A program made the position numbers and the translations under genes. A stretch of 64,000 nucleotides of DNA from CAZGRP01 sp964527995 (GTDB lineage Bacteria; Zhuqueibacterota; Zhuqueibacteria; Oceanimicrobiales; CAZGRP01). The notes beneath the pieces are model-generated. The model was not told where the DNA came from and did not search any database. It saw only the letters and a list, made by a program, of their open reading frames with translations. This document shows, piece after piece, positions 41,173 to 49,181 of the stretch (its first letter is position 1; each line of letters opens with the position of its first letter). The DNA lies in assembly GCA_964527995.1 (NCBI GenBank), contig CAZGRP010000017.1, positions 1 through 64,000 on the forward strand. The letters run 5' to 3'.

Positions 41173-41629
41173 ATGCTTGTTGACCGAGTACGCGTTTTCT
41201 ACCGTGCAGGCGGTGGGCAGGAGGAGCAATCATTGCTGGCGGATACGGGCGAGCGCGTCATTCCTCCGGAGCAAGGGCAGATCAGTCTTGGATTTGCCCG
41301 ACATCGGTTTGCACACCCCTCTGCTTCCAGTTTGTTGACGACCTTGCAGTGCTCGACGTCGGAGGGGTACCGGGTATGGCTGTCAGATCCTCGCTGAAAG
41401 GGCTTGTTTCGCGTGTGGGGTCGACCATGATTTCGAAGCCGCCCGCTACGCGAAATCCCACTTTGCAGGGCCACACATCAGTTACGGGCAGATGAGGGCC
41501 GAGAATCTCGGTCTGCGGGGTAATTTCGATGCGGCGGTCTCTTTCCAGGTGATCGAACACGCTGCCGATGTGCACCACATGCGACAGATGACACCGAAGT
41601 CGCGCCAACAGGGGAATCTCTCGCCATGA
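41173..41629 (+). pseudogene. Frameshifted, truncated SAM-dependent methyltransferase
   Basis: Three reading frames in succession spell one class I methyltransferase. Frame 1 gives GERVIPPEQGQISLGFARHR (to about 41310); frame 2 gives FQFVDDLAVLDVGG (41325-41366); frame 3 gives GTGYGCQILAERACFACGVD, then HDFEAARYAKSHFAGPHISY and FDAAVSFQVIEHAADVHHM (from 41366). The joined motif VLDVGG/GTGYG is the SAM-binding motif I, and SFQVIEH is the usual post-motif. Two frameshifts, one in the GGAGGGG run at 41361-41367, are needed, and the protein stops about 20 residues after IEH, far short of family length. The last frame ends in a TGA overlapping the aroA ATG. Sequencing error could explain a frameshift but not the truncation. 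Confidence 0.8.
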
Positions 41630-42912
41630 ATGCAACCATTCGCCCACGTGGGCCATTGAGAGGCGAAGTTGTAGTACCGGGAGACAAGTCGATCTCGCAT
41701 CGGGCGCTCATTCTTGGGGCGCTGGCGGAGGGCGACACATCCATCCGTGGGCTGGCCACAGGGCAGGACGTGCAGAGCACCATGGCGTGCCTGCGGGCTC
41801 TCAGGGTAGACATCGAGGCTCGGGGCGATGATGTGATTGTGCACGGCGTGGGTCATCAAGGTTTTGCGCCGCCATCCGCCGTTTTGGATGCACGAAATTC
41901 GGGCACGACCATGCGGCTGCTGGCGGGTCTTCTCGCCGGCCAACCCTTCCGCAGTGCGATCACCGGAGACGCGTCGCTGCGCCGGCGTCCTATGCAGAGG
42001 ATCATCGAACCGCTGGTGCGCATGGGGGCCGAAGTGGTGGCACAACCGGGTGGGCTTCCGCCTCTGACGATTGCTGGAGGAGGTCTGCGAGCCATCGACT
42101 ACGAGTTGCCCGTGGCCAGCGCCCAGGTGAAAAGCTGTGTGCTGTTGGCTGGATTGCTGGCGGCGGGCACGACATCGGTTGTCGAACCGGCGCCGTCGCG
42201 AGACCACACGGAACGAATGCTGGCGGCCTTTGGGGTCAACGTTTTGCGGGAGGGACGGCGAATTATGCTTGGTGGCGGGCAACGGCTGCGTGGCGGTGTC
42301 CGCATGCAGGTCCCGGGCGACCTGTCGTCGGCGGCGTTCTATATGGCGGCTGCGGCGACCCTGCCGAAATCTGATCTGGTTGTCCGCGGTGTCGGGCTGA
42401 ATCCGACGCGTACCGGCTTCCTGTCCGTGTTGCGGAGCATGGGCGGTCGAGTGGAGATCCTTTCTCAGAAGGTGGAGCACCACGAGCCCTCCGGAGACCT
42501 GAGGATACGCTTCTCGCGGCTGCGCGCGGTTCAGGTGAAAGGTGGTCTCATTCCGGCGGTGATCGATGAGATTCCGATCCTGGCCGTGCTTGCCACCCAG
42601 GCCGAGGGGCGAACGGAGATCCGCGACGCACAGGAATTGCGCGTCAAGGAGTCCGATCGCATTCGCAGCATTGCCGACGGCCTGCGCCGCATGGGCGCTC
42701 GCATAGAGGAACTCCCCGACGGCATGGTCATCGAGGGGCCCACGCCTTTGCATGCGGCCTCGGTGGATTCCTACGGTGACCACCGCGTGGCCATGGCACT
42801 GGCTGTGGCCGGCATGCTCTGCGACGGAGAGATCGTCATTCACAACGCCGAAGCCGTGTCGGTCAGCTTCCCGCAGTTTTTCAGTCAGCTCGAGGACCTC
42901 AGCAATGCCTAG
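41626..42912 (+). CDS. aroA: 3-phosphoshikimate 1-carboxyvinyltransferase (EPSP synthase)
   Basis: Transfers the enolpyruvyl group of PEP to shikimate-3-phosphate. The 428-residue protein has PGDKSISHRALILGALAEG, the shikimate/PEP site LDARNSGTTMRLLAG, and the C-terminal RVKESDRI and DHRVAMALAVAG. Its ATG overlaps the stop of the methyltransferase remnant. The active-site sequence around NSGTT is close to class I enzymes with Gly-Thr, but glyphosate sensitivity cannot be told by eye. It overlaps aroE by eight bases. Confidence 0.96.
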   Translation: MNATIRPRGPLRGEVVVPGDKSISHRALILGALAEGDTSIRGLATGQDVQSTMACLRALRVDIEARGDDVIVHGVGHQGFAPPSAVLDARNSGTTMRLLAGLLAGQPFRSAITGDASLRRRPMQRIIEPLVRMGAEVVAQPGGLPPLTIAGGGLRAIDYELPVASAQVKSCVLLAGLLAAGTTSVVEPAPSRDHTERMLAAFGVNVLREGRRIMLGGGQRLRGGVRMQVPGDLSSAAFYMAAAATLPKSDLVVRGVGLNPTRTGFLSVLRSMGGRVEILSQKVEHHEPSGDLRIRFSRLRAVQVKGGLIPAVIDEIPILAVLATQAEGRTEIRDAQELRVKESDRIRSIADGLRRMGARIEELPDGMVIEGPTPLHAASVDSYGDHRVAMALAVAGMLCDGEIVIHNAEAVSVSFPQFFSQLEDLSNA

Positions 42913-43774
42913 GTCCACAACCCAGACTTTGGGCGTCCTTGGCGATCCCATCGGCCATTCTCTGTCACCTGTGCTGCAGCAAGACCTCATCGAGCGCTTC
43001 GCTCTTGACTTCTGCTACCACGCCTTCCACGTGACAGAGGAGCGGTTGCGCTTGGCCATCGACGGGGTTCGCGGGCTGGGGATCCGCGGCCTGAACGTCA
43101 CAGTGCCCCACAAGGAGAAGGTGATCGCGTTTCTTGACACGCTTGAGCAGAAGGCCCGCGACATCGGGGCGGTCAACACCATAGAGAATCGTGACGGCCG
43201 ATTGATCGGCTACAACACAGACGTGAATGGCTTTCTCGAATCGCTCGAACGCGAGGGAGTGGAGGTGAGAGGCCGCCGCGCCGCTGTCATTGGCGCAGGG
43301 GGGAGTGCCCGGGCTGTCGTTTCGGCTTTGATTTCGGCCAAGGTGGCTTACATCCAGCTTTTCAATCGCACCCGGAACCGGGCCCTGGCTCTGGCGCGGC
43401 ATTTCGCAGAGCGCACGGGCTTTCAGCGCTTCTCGGTGGGTAACCTGAATGAAGACGGTCCAGCGGGCGATCTGCAAGACGTCGATCTGCTGGTCAACGC
43501 CACGGCGTTGGGCATGGCACCCTATGCGGGCCGGTCGCCGGTTTCACCCCACCACCTGCGACCTGAGCTCGTAGTCTTCGACCTCATCTACAACCCCGAG
43601 AAGACACCGCTTCTTCGGATGGCCGAAGCGGCAGGCGCCAAGGCCATCGGTGGCCTGCCCATGCTGGTCCTCCAGGGCGTGGCATCGTTGCGGATCTGGA
43701 CCGGCGCCGACCTCGATCTCGGCGATGCTTACAAGCAGGTGCTGGAACGGCTCCGCCGCGAATTGAACTCTTGA
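42905..43774 (+). CDS. aroE: Shikimate dehydrogenase
   Basis: NADPH-dependent reduction of 3-dehydroshikimate. The 289-residue protein starts at ATG 42905 (the longer frame from 42752 lies in aroA). Motifs: GDPIGHSLSPVLQQ for substrate, the catalytic lysine in NVTVPHKEKV, GAVNTIENRDGRLIGYNTDV, the NADP-binding AAVIGAGGSARAVV and the NRTRNRA segment that reads the NADP phosphate. The C-terminus GLPMLVLQGVASLRIWTG is standard. Confidence 0.96.
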   Translation: MPRSTTQTLGVLGDPIGHSLSPVLQQDLIERFALDFCYHAFHVTEERLRLAIDGVRGLGIRGLNVTVPHKEKVIAFLDTLEQKARDIGAVNTIENRDGRLIGYNTDVNGFLESLEREGVEVRGRRAAVIGAGGSARAVVSALISAKVAYIQLFNRTRNRALALARHFAERTGFQRFSVGNLNEDGPAGDLQDVDLLVNATALGMAPYAGRSPVSPHHLRPELVVFDLIYNPEKTPLLRMAEAAGAKAIGGLPMLVLQGVASLRIWTGADLDLGDAYKQVLERLRRELNS

Positions 43775-43830
43775 CAGTGAAAAATAATTCAACCTATCAA
43801 AGCTCCGGCATTCGATTCACAGGATAACGC

Positions 43831-45039
43831 ATGGGACATCTGCGCTACTTGACTGCGGGAGAATCGCACGGCCCGGCTCTGGTCGCCGTATTGGAAGGGA
43901 TGCCGGCGGGCCTGGAAATCTCTGAGGAGGAGATTTTCCGCGAGTTGCAGCGCCGGCAAATGGGGCATGGCCGGGGAGGGCGCATGAAGATCGAGACCGA
44001 CCGGGCGCGGATCCTGTCCGGCATACGCTTCGGAAGAACACTCGGAAGCCCGATCGCCTTGCTCGTGGAAAACCTCGACTGGAAGAACTGGCGGGAGCGC
44101 ATGGCCATCGGGCCATCCGGAAAGGGCGTCCAGAGGGTGACGGTGCCGCGGCCTGGGCATGCTGATCTTGCCGGTGTTGTGAAATACCGCCAGAACGACA
44201 TCCGCAACATCCTTGAGAGGGCCAGCGCCCGCGAGACCGCAGCCCGTGTGGCACTGGGCAGTATTGCCAGGAAGTTTCTGGAACAGTTCGGGATTCACAT
44301 CGTCAGCCACGTGGTGCAGATTCACGAGATACGCAGCGCTGTCAGCCTGATGGACCTCAGTGAGGGCGGAAACGACGCGGGTCTTGAAGTCGCACTCGAA
44401 GAGATCAACGCGGTGGCGGATCGTTCGCCCGTGCGCTGTCTCGACACCGATGCAGAAAAGAGGATGGTCGACATCATCGACGAGGTAACCCGGAACCGCG
44501 ACACGGTCGGCGGCGTCTTCGAGGTGGCCGCTCTGAACGTGCCGGTGGGCCTCGGCAGCCACGTTCACTGGGATCGCAAGCTCGACGGCCGCATTGCTGC
44601 CGCGATGATGAGTCTGCCCGCGATGAAGGGCGTGGAGATCGGCCTCGGCTTCGGAGCGGCTGCGCGTTTTGGAACCGCAGCTCACGACGAGATTTTCTAC
44701 GGTGACACCGGGGCCGGCGGCCAGGGATTCTACCGTAAGACCAACCGTGCCGGCGGACTCGAAGGTGGGATCAGCAACGGCGAGCCCATAATCGTACGCG
44801 TGGCCATGAAACCGATTTCCACGCTGATGCGCCCACTGCAGTCGGTCGACATCGACACCAGGGAGCCTGCTGAAGCGCATCGCGAGAGGTCGGACGTCTG
44901 CGCCGTTCCCGCAGCGAGTGTCATCGGTGAAGCCGTGCTGGCCCTGGTTCTGGCGGACGCCTTCCTTGAGAAATTCGGTGGCGACTCTCTGGATGAAATC
45001 GAAGAAACCTATCGACGTTGGCAAGACAGACAGCCGTAA
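43831..45039 (+). CDS. aroC: Chorismate synthase
   Basis: FMNH2-dependent elimination that makes chorismate from EPSP. The 402-residue length is typical of the bacterial long form. Signatures: TAGESHGPALVAVLEGMPAG, GHGRGGRMKIETDRARILSG, RPGHADLAGVVKY, RASARETAARVALG and the C-terminal RSDVCAVPAASVIGEAV. The 56 bp upstream are AT-rich and end in AGGATAACGC before the ATG. aroK begins inside its 3' end. Confidence 0.97.
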   Translation: MGHLRYLTAGESHGPALVAVLEGMPAGLEISEEEIFRELQRRQMGHGRGGRMKIETDRARILSGIRFGRTLGSPIALLVENLDWKNWRERMAIGPSGKGVQRVTVPRPGHADLAGVVKYRQNDIRNILERASARETAARVALGSIARKFLEQFGIHIVSHVVQIHEIRSAVSLMDLSEGGNDAGLEVALEEINAVADRSPVRCLDTDAEKRMVDIIDEVTRNRDTVGGVFEVAALNVPVGLGSHVHWDRKLDGRIAAAMMSLPAMKGVEIGLGFGAAARFGTAAHDEIFYGDTGAGGQGFYRKTNRAGGLEGGISNGEPIIVRVAMKPISTLMRPLQSVDIDTREPAEAHRERSDVCAVPAASVIGEAVLALVLADAFLEKFGGDSLDEIEETYRRWQDRQP

Positions 45040-45553
45040 GCTCTTCCTGGTCGGCTTTATGGGGGCCGGAAAGTCCACGATCGGGCCTCTGCTGGCGGGG
45101 GAAATGGGCTGCCCCTTCATCGATCTGGACGAGCGCATCGAGGCACAAGAGGGACGCTCAATTGTCCAGATTTTTGCAGAGAAGGGAGAAGCCTATTTTC
45201 GACGGCGGGAGACGCAGGCTCTCAAGGAGCTGGCGGCGGAGCCGGCTGGCGTAGTGGCGCTGGGAGGCGGTTGCGTGACGATTCCCGGAAACTGGGACCT
45301 GATTCGGGAGCAAGGCGTGAGCGTTTACCTGCATTGCAATGTCGATTTGTTGGTCAGTCGGCTCATTGAGGATGGCTCCCGCCCGCTCCTGGCCGGGGCC
45401 GTCGGCGGCGATGTTCGCTTCAGGATCCGGACACTACTTGGCGAGCGGCAGTCTGCTTACGAGCAGGCGGATTTGACGATTGAGGTGCGCGCCGGAGACG
45501 AACCCGGAGACATCGTGGCAAAGATTCTGAAATGGATGAGGAGCAACGCATGA
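44993..45553 (+). CDS. aroK: Shikimate kinase
   Basis: Phosphorylates shikimate at the 3-hydroxyl. The 186-residue P-loop kinase has Walker A GFMGAGKSTIG, the shikimate site FIDLDERIEAQEG, FRRRETQAL and VVALGGGCV, and the lid RPLLAG. The start is set at ATG 44993 (MKSKKPIDVG), overlapping aroC by 47 nt; the frame opens earlier (44918) but that part is aroC out of frame. The stop overlaps the aroQ start (ATGA). Confidence 0.94.
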   Translation: MKSKKPIDVGKTDSRKLFLVGFMGAGKSTIGPLLAGEMGCPFIDLDERIEAQEGRSIVQIFAEKGEAYFRRRETQALKELAAEPAGVVALGGGCVTIPGNWDLIREQGVSVYLHCNVDLLVSRLIEDGSRPLLAGAVGGDVRFRIRTLLGERQSAYEQADLTIEVRAGDEPGDIVAKILKWMRSNA

Positions 45554-46419
45554 GACGGATTGTCGTCGTTCACGGACCGAATCTGAACCTGCTGGGCGAG
45601 AGGGAGCCGGAAATCTACGGGTCGGCAACCTTGGGTGAAGTCAATCATCAGATCAAAGACTTCGCCAAGAGGATGGGCGTGGAGGAAGTTCGCATCTTCC
45701 AGTCGAACCATGAAGGTGCCATCATCGACTATTTGCATGAAAACCGCAGATGGGCCGACGGCTTGGTGATCAATCCGGGCGCCCTGACCCACTACAGTTA
45801 CGCCCTGCGCGACGCAATTGCGGCCATCCAGCTCCCTGCCGTGGAAGTACACCTCTCCGACATCGCCAACCGCGAGCCGTTCCGGCGCATCTCGGTGATC
45901 AAGGAGGTATGCATTCGGCAGATCACCGGGCTGGGACCGCAGGGCTATCTCCGCGCCATCGAGGCCCTTGCGGGCAATGAAGTGCTCGAGGTCTTTCAGC
46001 GCGTGCTCGAGACCGAAACCAACAAGGACGAGATCCTCAAGCAGGCGGTGCGGCTGCTCAAGGATGCCTTCCCCAAATACGACTGGGTCGGCATCTACAT
46101 CCTGCACGGCGAGGAGCTGGTTCTTCATAACTACATCGGCCGGCCGTCGCCACACACATGCATCCCGATCGGCCAGGGGATCTGCGGCGCAGCGGCCGCC
46201 GAGCGGCAGTCGATCATTGTGCCCGATGTCAACGCCGACGATCGCTACCTGGCGTGCAGCCTGGAGACGCGCTCCGAAATCGTCGTGCCCATCATGGATG
46301 AGAACGTGGTGTACGGCGAAATTGACATCGACAGTGACCAGCCGGACGCCTTCCATGACGGCGATCGCCAGCTCCTGGAAGACATGGCCTGGATGCTGCA
46401 GAACTGCTTCACAGATTGA
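45550..46419 (+). CDS. aroQ: Type II 3-dehydroquinate dehydratase fused to an fRMsr-like GAF domain
   Basis: A 289-residue two-domain protein. Residues 1-143 form type II dehydroquinase: HGPNLNLLGEREPEIYGS with the flexible-loop Arg and Tyr, FQSNHEGAIIDYLHE, INPGALTHYSYALRDAI and VEVHLSDIANREPFR with the catalytic His. Residues 150-289 form a GAF domain of the free-methionine-(R)-sulfoxide-reductase type: YDWVGIYILHGEELVL, IPIGQGICGAAAAERQSI, RYLACSLETRSEIVVPI and GEIDIDSD. Cysteines C212 and C236 match two of the three fRMsr cysteines with the same spacing; the third is represented by C204, two residues off alignment. The frame is continuous with no stop between. The ATG overlaps the aroK stop. 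Last gene of the aromatic cluster. Confidence 0.92.
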   Translation: MRRIVVVHGPNLNLLGEREPEIYGSATLGEVNHQIKDFAKRMGVEEVRIFQSNHEGAIIDYLHENRRWADGLVINPGALTHYSYALRDAIAAIQLPAVEVHLSDIANREPFRRISVIKEVCIRQITGLGPQGYLRAIEALAGNEVLEVFQRVLETETNKDEILKQAVRLLKDAFPKYDWVGIYILHGEELVLHNYIGRPSPHTCIPIGQGICGAAAAERQSIIVPDVNADDRYLACSLETRSEIVVPIMDENVVYGEIDIDSDQPDAFHDGDRQLLEDMAWMLQNCFTD

Positions 46420-46735
46420 AGCCGGCCCAGGGCTTGATGCGGTCCGCCGTTTCGTGATTTCGTGTCCGCCGACGGCCAAGTGTAAGTTAACGCTACGCCC
46501 GGGTCAGAAAGAGGGTGTGTCCCGGAAGAAGAAGGATGCAGCTGACACGGAGAGCAGACTCTCTTACGTGACCGCTTTTTGTTGGTATTGTCTTTGCTCC
46601 ATCGTGCCGCGATCCTGACCGCAGGCACGGAGCTCAGCCTGAGCTGTGTCGCCTGTACACAGCCGTTCTCACTTTGGAGCAACGTGACTTTCTGGGCATG
46701 CTCGGCGGCCCGAGGGTCGCGGAGGAGGAGCAAAG
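46420..46735. other. Intergenic region after the aromatic cluster
   Basis: About 316 bp between the dehydroquinase fusion and the BON-domain gene. No coding sequence with family resemblance, no clear intrinsic terminator and no convincing promoter were recognised. A GGAGGAGG ribosome binding site ends the region. Confidence 0.5.
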
Positions 46736-47101
46736 ATGAGGATCGCAAAATGCTGTACGGTTCCATTGTTGCTGGTTGGGATGATGGCTGGGCTTTCTTG
46801 TGGGGGCGGATCGGATTCGTCGCCGATGCTGGTGGCGCGCAACGGCAGCGGTATCCATTTCTTCGACGACGAAATCGCCGCAGATGTCCACGAGCTTTTT
46901 CACTCTCGAATGGCCGAAGAGGTGCGGGGAGTCCGGGCCGAGGTGCGCCAGGGAGTGGTTGTCCTTCTCGGCGTGGTGCCTTCGGAGTTGGTTCGTTTGA
47001 AGGCCGAGACCCTGGCACGACAGATTCCCGGCGTTCGTCGTGTGCTCAACCGTTTGCGGGTGCTGTCGCCAGAAGCGCGGCCACACTGGACGTCAACGTA
47101 A
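46736..47101 (+). CDS. BON-domain lipoprotein
   Basis: A 121-residue exported protein. The N-terminus (about 20 residues, LLLVGMMAGLSCGGG) is a lipoprotein-like signal with a Cys-Gly-Gly-Gly tether. Residues 45-112 form one BON domain: DEIAADVHELFHSRMAEEV, then VRAEVRQGVVVLLGVVPSEL and AETLARQIPGVRRVLNRLRV. BON domains bind phospholipid membranes or stabilise the envelope in OsmY/DolP-type proteins. Single-copy BON lipoproteins like this are common and poorly characterised. The downstream gene is 220 bp away. Confidence 0.85.
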   Translation: MRIAKCCTVPLLLVGMMAGLSCGGGSDSSPMLVARNGSGIHFFDDEIAADVHELFHSRMAEEVRGVRAEVRQGVVVLLGVVPSELVRLKAETLARQIPGVRRVLNRLRVLSPEARPHWTST

Positions 47102-47323
47102 GCCGGGGTCGGCAGCTCAAGTGCCAGGGTGTTGGCGCCGTTAACAAGGGTGACCGTCCGGGTAGAAGATTGGACTTGGAATAATGCGGTCAGATAGCTA
47201 CATTCGGCTGTTGCGAATTTATCTTCTGCATGACGAACAAGGATCTTACCCTTTGGTGGCGTTTGCTTCCACGCCATCCGTGTTTGGGGCAGGTGAGAAG
47301 GAAGAAGGAGATCGGACCCTGAG

Positions 47324-48088
47324 ATGATATTGAAAGCGGACCTCCATTTACATACAAGTGACGATCCTAGAGACACCATTCCACACACCGCCACCGAACT
47401 GATCGACCGGGCCGCTGATCTTGGATTCAGTGTCTTGGCCATCACCAATCACGACGCCGTCACCTACTCGCCCTCGCTTCGAGATTATGCCGCCGAGCGT
47501 GGCATCCTCTTGATCCCCGGTGTTGAGAAAACCGTCGTCCACTATCACGTCCTCATTCTCAATGCCGACCCAGCGGTCTTAAGAGTGCGCACTTTCGACG
47601 ACTTGCGGGCGGTGAAGCGCGACGGTGCCTTCATCATCGCCCCGCATCCCTTCTTCCGGGCACGAAACTGCCTTGGGAGGAATCTTCTCAAGAATATCGA
47701 ACTGTTTGACGGGGTCGAGCACACCTTCTTCTTTTCCCGCCTGCTGAACATGAATCAACCCGCCGCTCGCGTTGCCGAGCGGTTCGGACTTCCCCTCATC
47801 GGCAACTCTGACAGTCACGTGCTCGACTACCTCGGACGATGCCATTCGCTGATCGATGCAGAAGGCCGTGATCAGGAAGCTGTGCTGCAGGCCCTGCGGC
47901 AGCGGCGCGTGCAGGTGGTCGCCGAACCGTTTGAGTTTCTCGAAATGTTCCGCGTTTATGCGAAGATCACCCAGGCGATGCGCGCCGAGCGCAAACGGCG
48001 CGGGCTGCCGTTGCCGGTGTATCCCCTCCGTCGTCGCCGACGCCGCTGGCTTTACGGCTTTTTGATCCAGCTTTTGGGTCGTGGCTAG
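47324..48088 (+). CDS. PHP-domain metal-dependent phosphoesterase
   Basis: A 254-residue member of the PHP superfamily (polymerase and histidinol phosphatase type). The metal-site motifs are in order: DLHLHTSDDPRD (residues 6-17), AITNHDAVTY, LIPGVEKTVVHYHVLIL, IIAPHPFF and LIGNSDSHVLDYLG. These would bind two or three metals and hydrolyse a phosphoester. The last 30 residues are very arginine-rich (PLRRRRRRW) with a hydrophobic end, which might attach the protein to membrane or nucleic acid. The substrate is unknown. Confidence 0.88.
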   Translation: MILKADLHLHTSDDPRDTIPHTATELIDRAADLGFSVLAITNHDAVTYSPSLRDYAAERGILLIPGVEKTVVHYHVLILNADPAVLRVRTFDDLRAVKRDGAFIIAPHPFFRARNCLGRNLLKNIELFDGVEHTFFFSRLLNMNQPAARVAERFGLPLIGNSDSHVLDYLGRCHSLIDAEGRDQEAVLQALRQRRVQVVAEPFEFLEMFRVYAKITQAMRAERKRRGLPLPVYPLRRRRRRWLYGFLIQLLGRG

Positions 48089-48207
48089 CGCCCCTCGTCC
48101 ACACACCAGGATCATACCTCTGGCATGAAACACGGGTCTCCGCTGGTCAAGGAGGGTTTCTCGAACGATCGGCGTCGAATGAACCATATGAACGCGAAGG
48201 GTGCGCC

Positions 48208-49125
48208 ATGAACCTTTTGCTGGCGGGTGCAAGCGGCTTTATCGGCCGACATCTCGTGGCCGAGCTGCTTTCGCACGGACACAACGTGAGGGTCTTGAGC
48301 CGCAATCCGGATCGGGCACGAAAGCGACTTGGCACGGGGGTAGAGATTCTGGCGTGGGACGGCGCCACTCTCGGGCCATGGACGGATGCGGTGAGTGGCG
48401 TCGACGCCGTGGTCAATCTGGCGGGTGAATCGATCGCCGCGGGCCGCTGGACGGCCAAGAGAAAGGTGAAAATTCTTGAAAGTCGTGTCCGCGCGACCGG
48501 TGCCCTGGTCGGGGCAATCCGGCGGGCCGACCCGCGACCTACCGCCCTGGTCAATGCTTCGGCTGTCGGTTACTACGGTGTTGTCGAGGATCACGAGGTA
48601 GCGGAACAGGCTCCACCGGGCGACGACTTTCTGGCCCGGACCTGCGTCCAGTGGGAGGCGGAAGCCCTGAGAGCCGAGGACGTTGGGGTACGTGTCGTCC
48701 TTACCCGATTCGGAGTCGTTCTGGGCCGCGAAGGTGGCGCACTGCGGCGGATGCTGCTGCCCTTTCGCCTCTTCGCAGGAGGGCATCTAGGGACCGGAAG
48801 GCAGCCCTTTCCGTGGGTGCACATCGCTGACGTCGTTGGAGCGACTCTGTTTGTTCTGGCAGACGATGTACTCAGGGGTCCCGTGAACGTGGTCGCGCCC
48901 CAGCAGGTAAGCATGAAACAGTTCTGCCAGGTACTCGGGCGCGTGTTGGGGCGGCCGTCGTGGGCAACAGTGCCAGCTGTTGTCCTGCGCCTCGCGCTCG
49001 GGGAGATGGCCGACATGCTTCTCACAGGCCAATGGGTGGCTCCGAAGAAGCTGCTGGATTCCGGGTATACCTTCCGTTTTGCCGAACTGGAGGCAGCTCT
49101 GCAGGATCTTCTGCACGGAGATTGA
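48208..49125 (+). CDS. TIGR01777-family SDR epimerase-like protein
   Basis: NAD(P)-binding protein of the extended short-chain dehydrogenase type (E. coli YfcH group), 305 residues. The Rossmann motif LLAGASGFIGRHLVAELLSH starts at residue 4, followed by VVNLAGESIAAGRWTAKRK, the Tyr-containing ASAVGYYGV and VVLTRFGVVLGREGGAL. The C-terminal DUF1731 segment (RPSWATVPAVVLRLALGEMA, then LLTGQWVAPKKLLDSGYTF) is diagnostic. The reaction is unknown. It converges on the serine hydrolase gene with 56 bp between stops. Confidence 0.92.
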   Translation: MNLLLAGASGFIGRHLVAELLSHGHNVRVLSRNPDRARKRLGTGVEILAWDGATLGPWTDAVSGVDAVVNLAGESIAAGRWTAKRKVKILESRVRATGALVGAIRRADPRPTALVNASAVGYYGVVEDHEVAEQAPPGDDFLARTCVQWEAEALRAEDVGVRVVLTRFGVVLGREGGALRRMLLPFRLFAGGHLGTGRQPFPWVHIADVVGATLFVLADDVLRGPVNVVAPQQVSMKQFCQVLGRVLGRPSWATVPAVVLRLALGEMADMLLTGQWVAPKKLLDSGYTFRFAELEAALQDLLHGD

Positions 49126-49181
49126 CGCCCTGCCAGAGGGTTGTATCCGGGCACGCCCCGGCACGTGCGAATCGCCGAGCC

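Noticed and set aside
41482..42990. 502-codon minus-strand frame opposite aroA.
   Set aside because: Antisense shadow of aroA, which has all EPSP synthase motifs on the plus strand.
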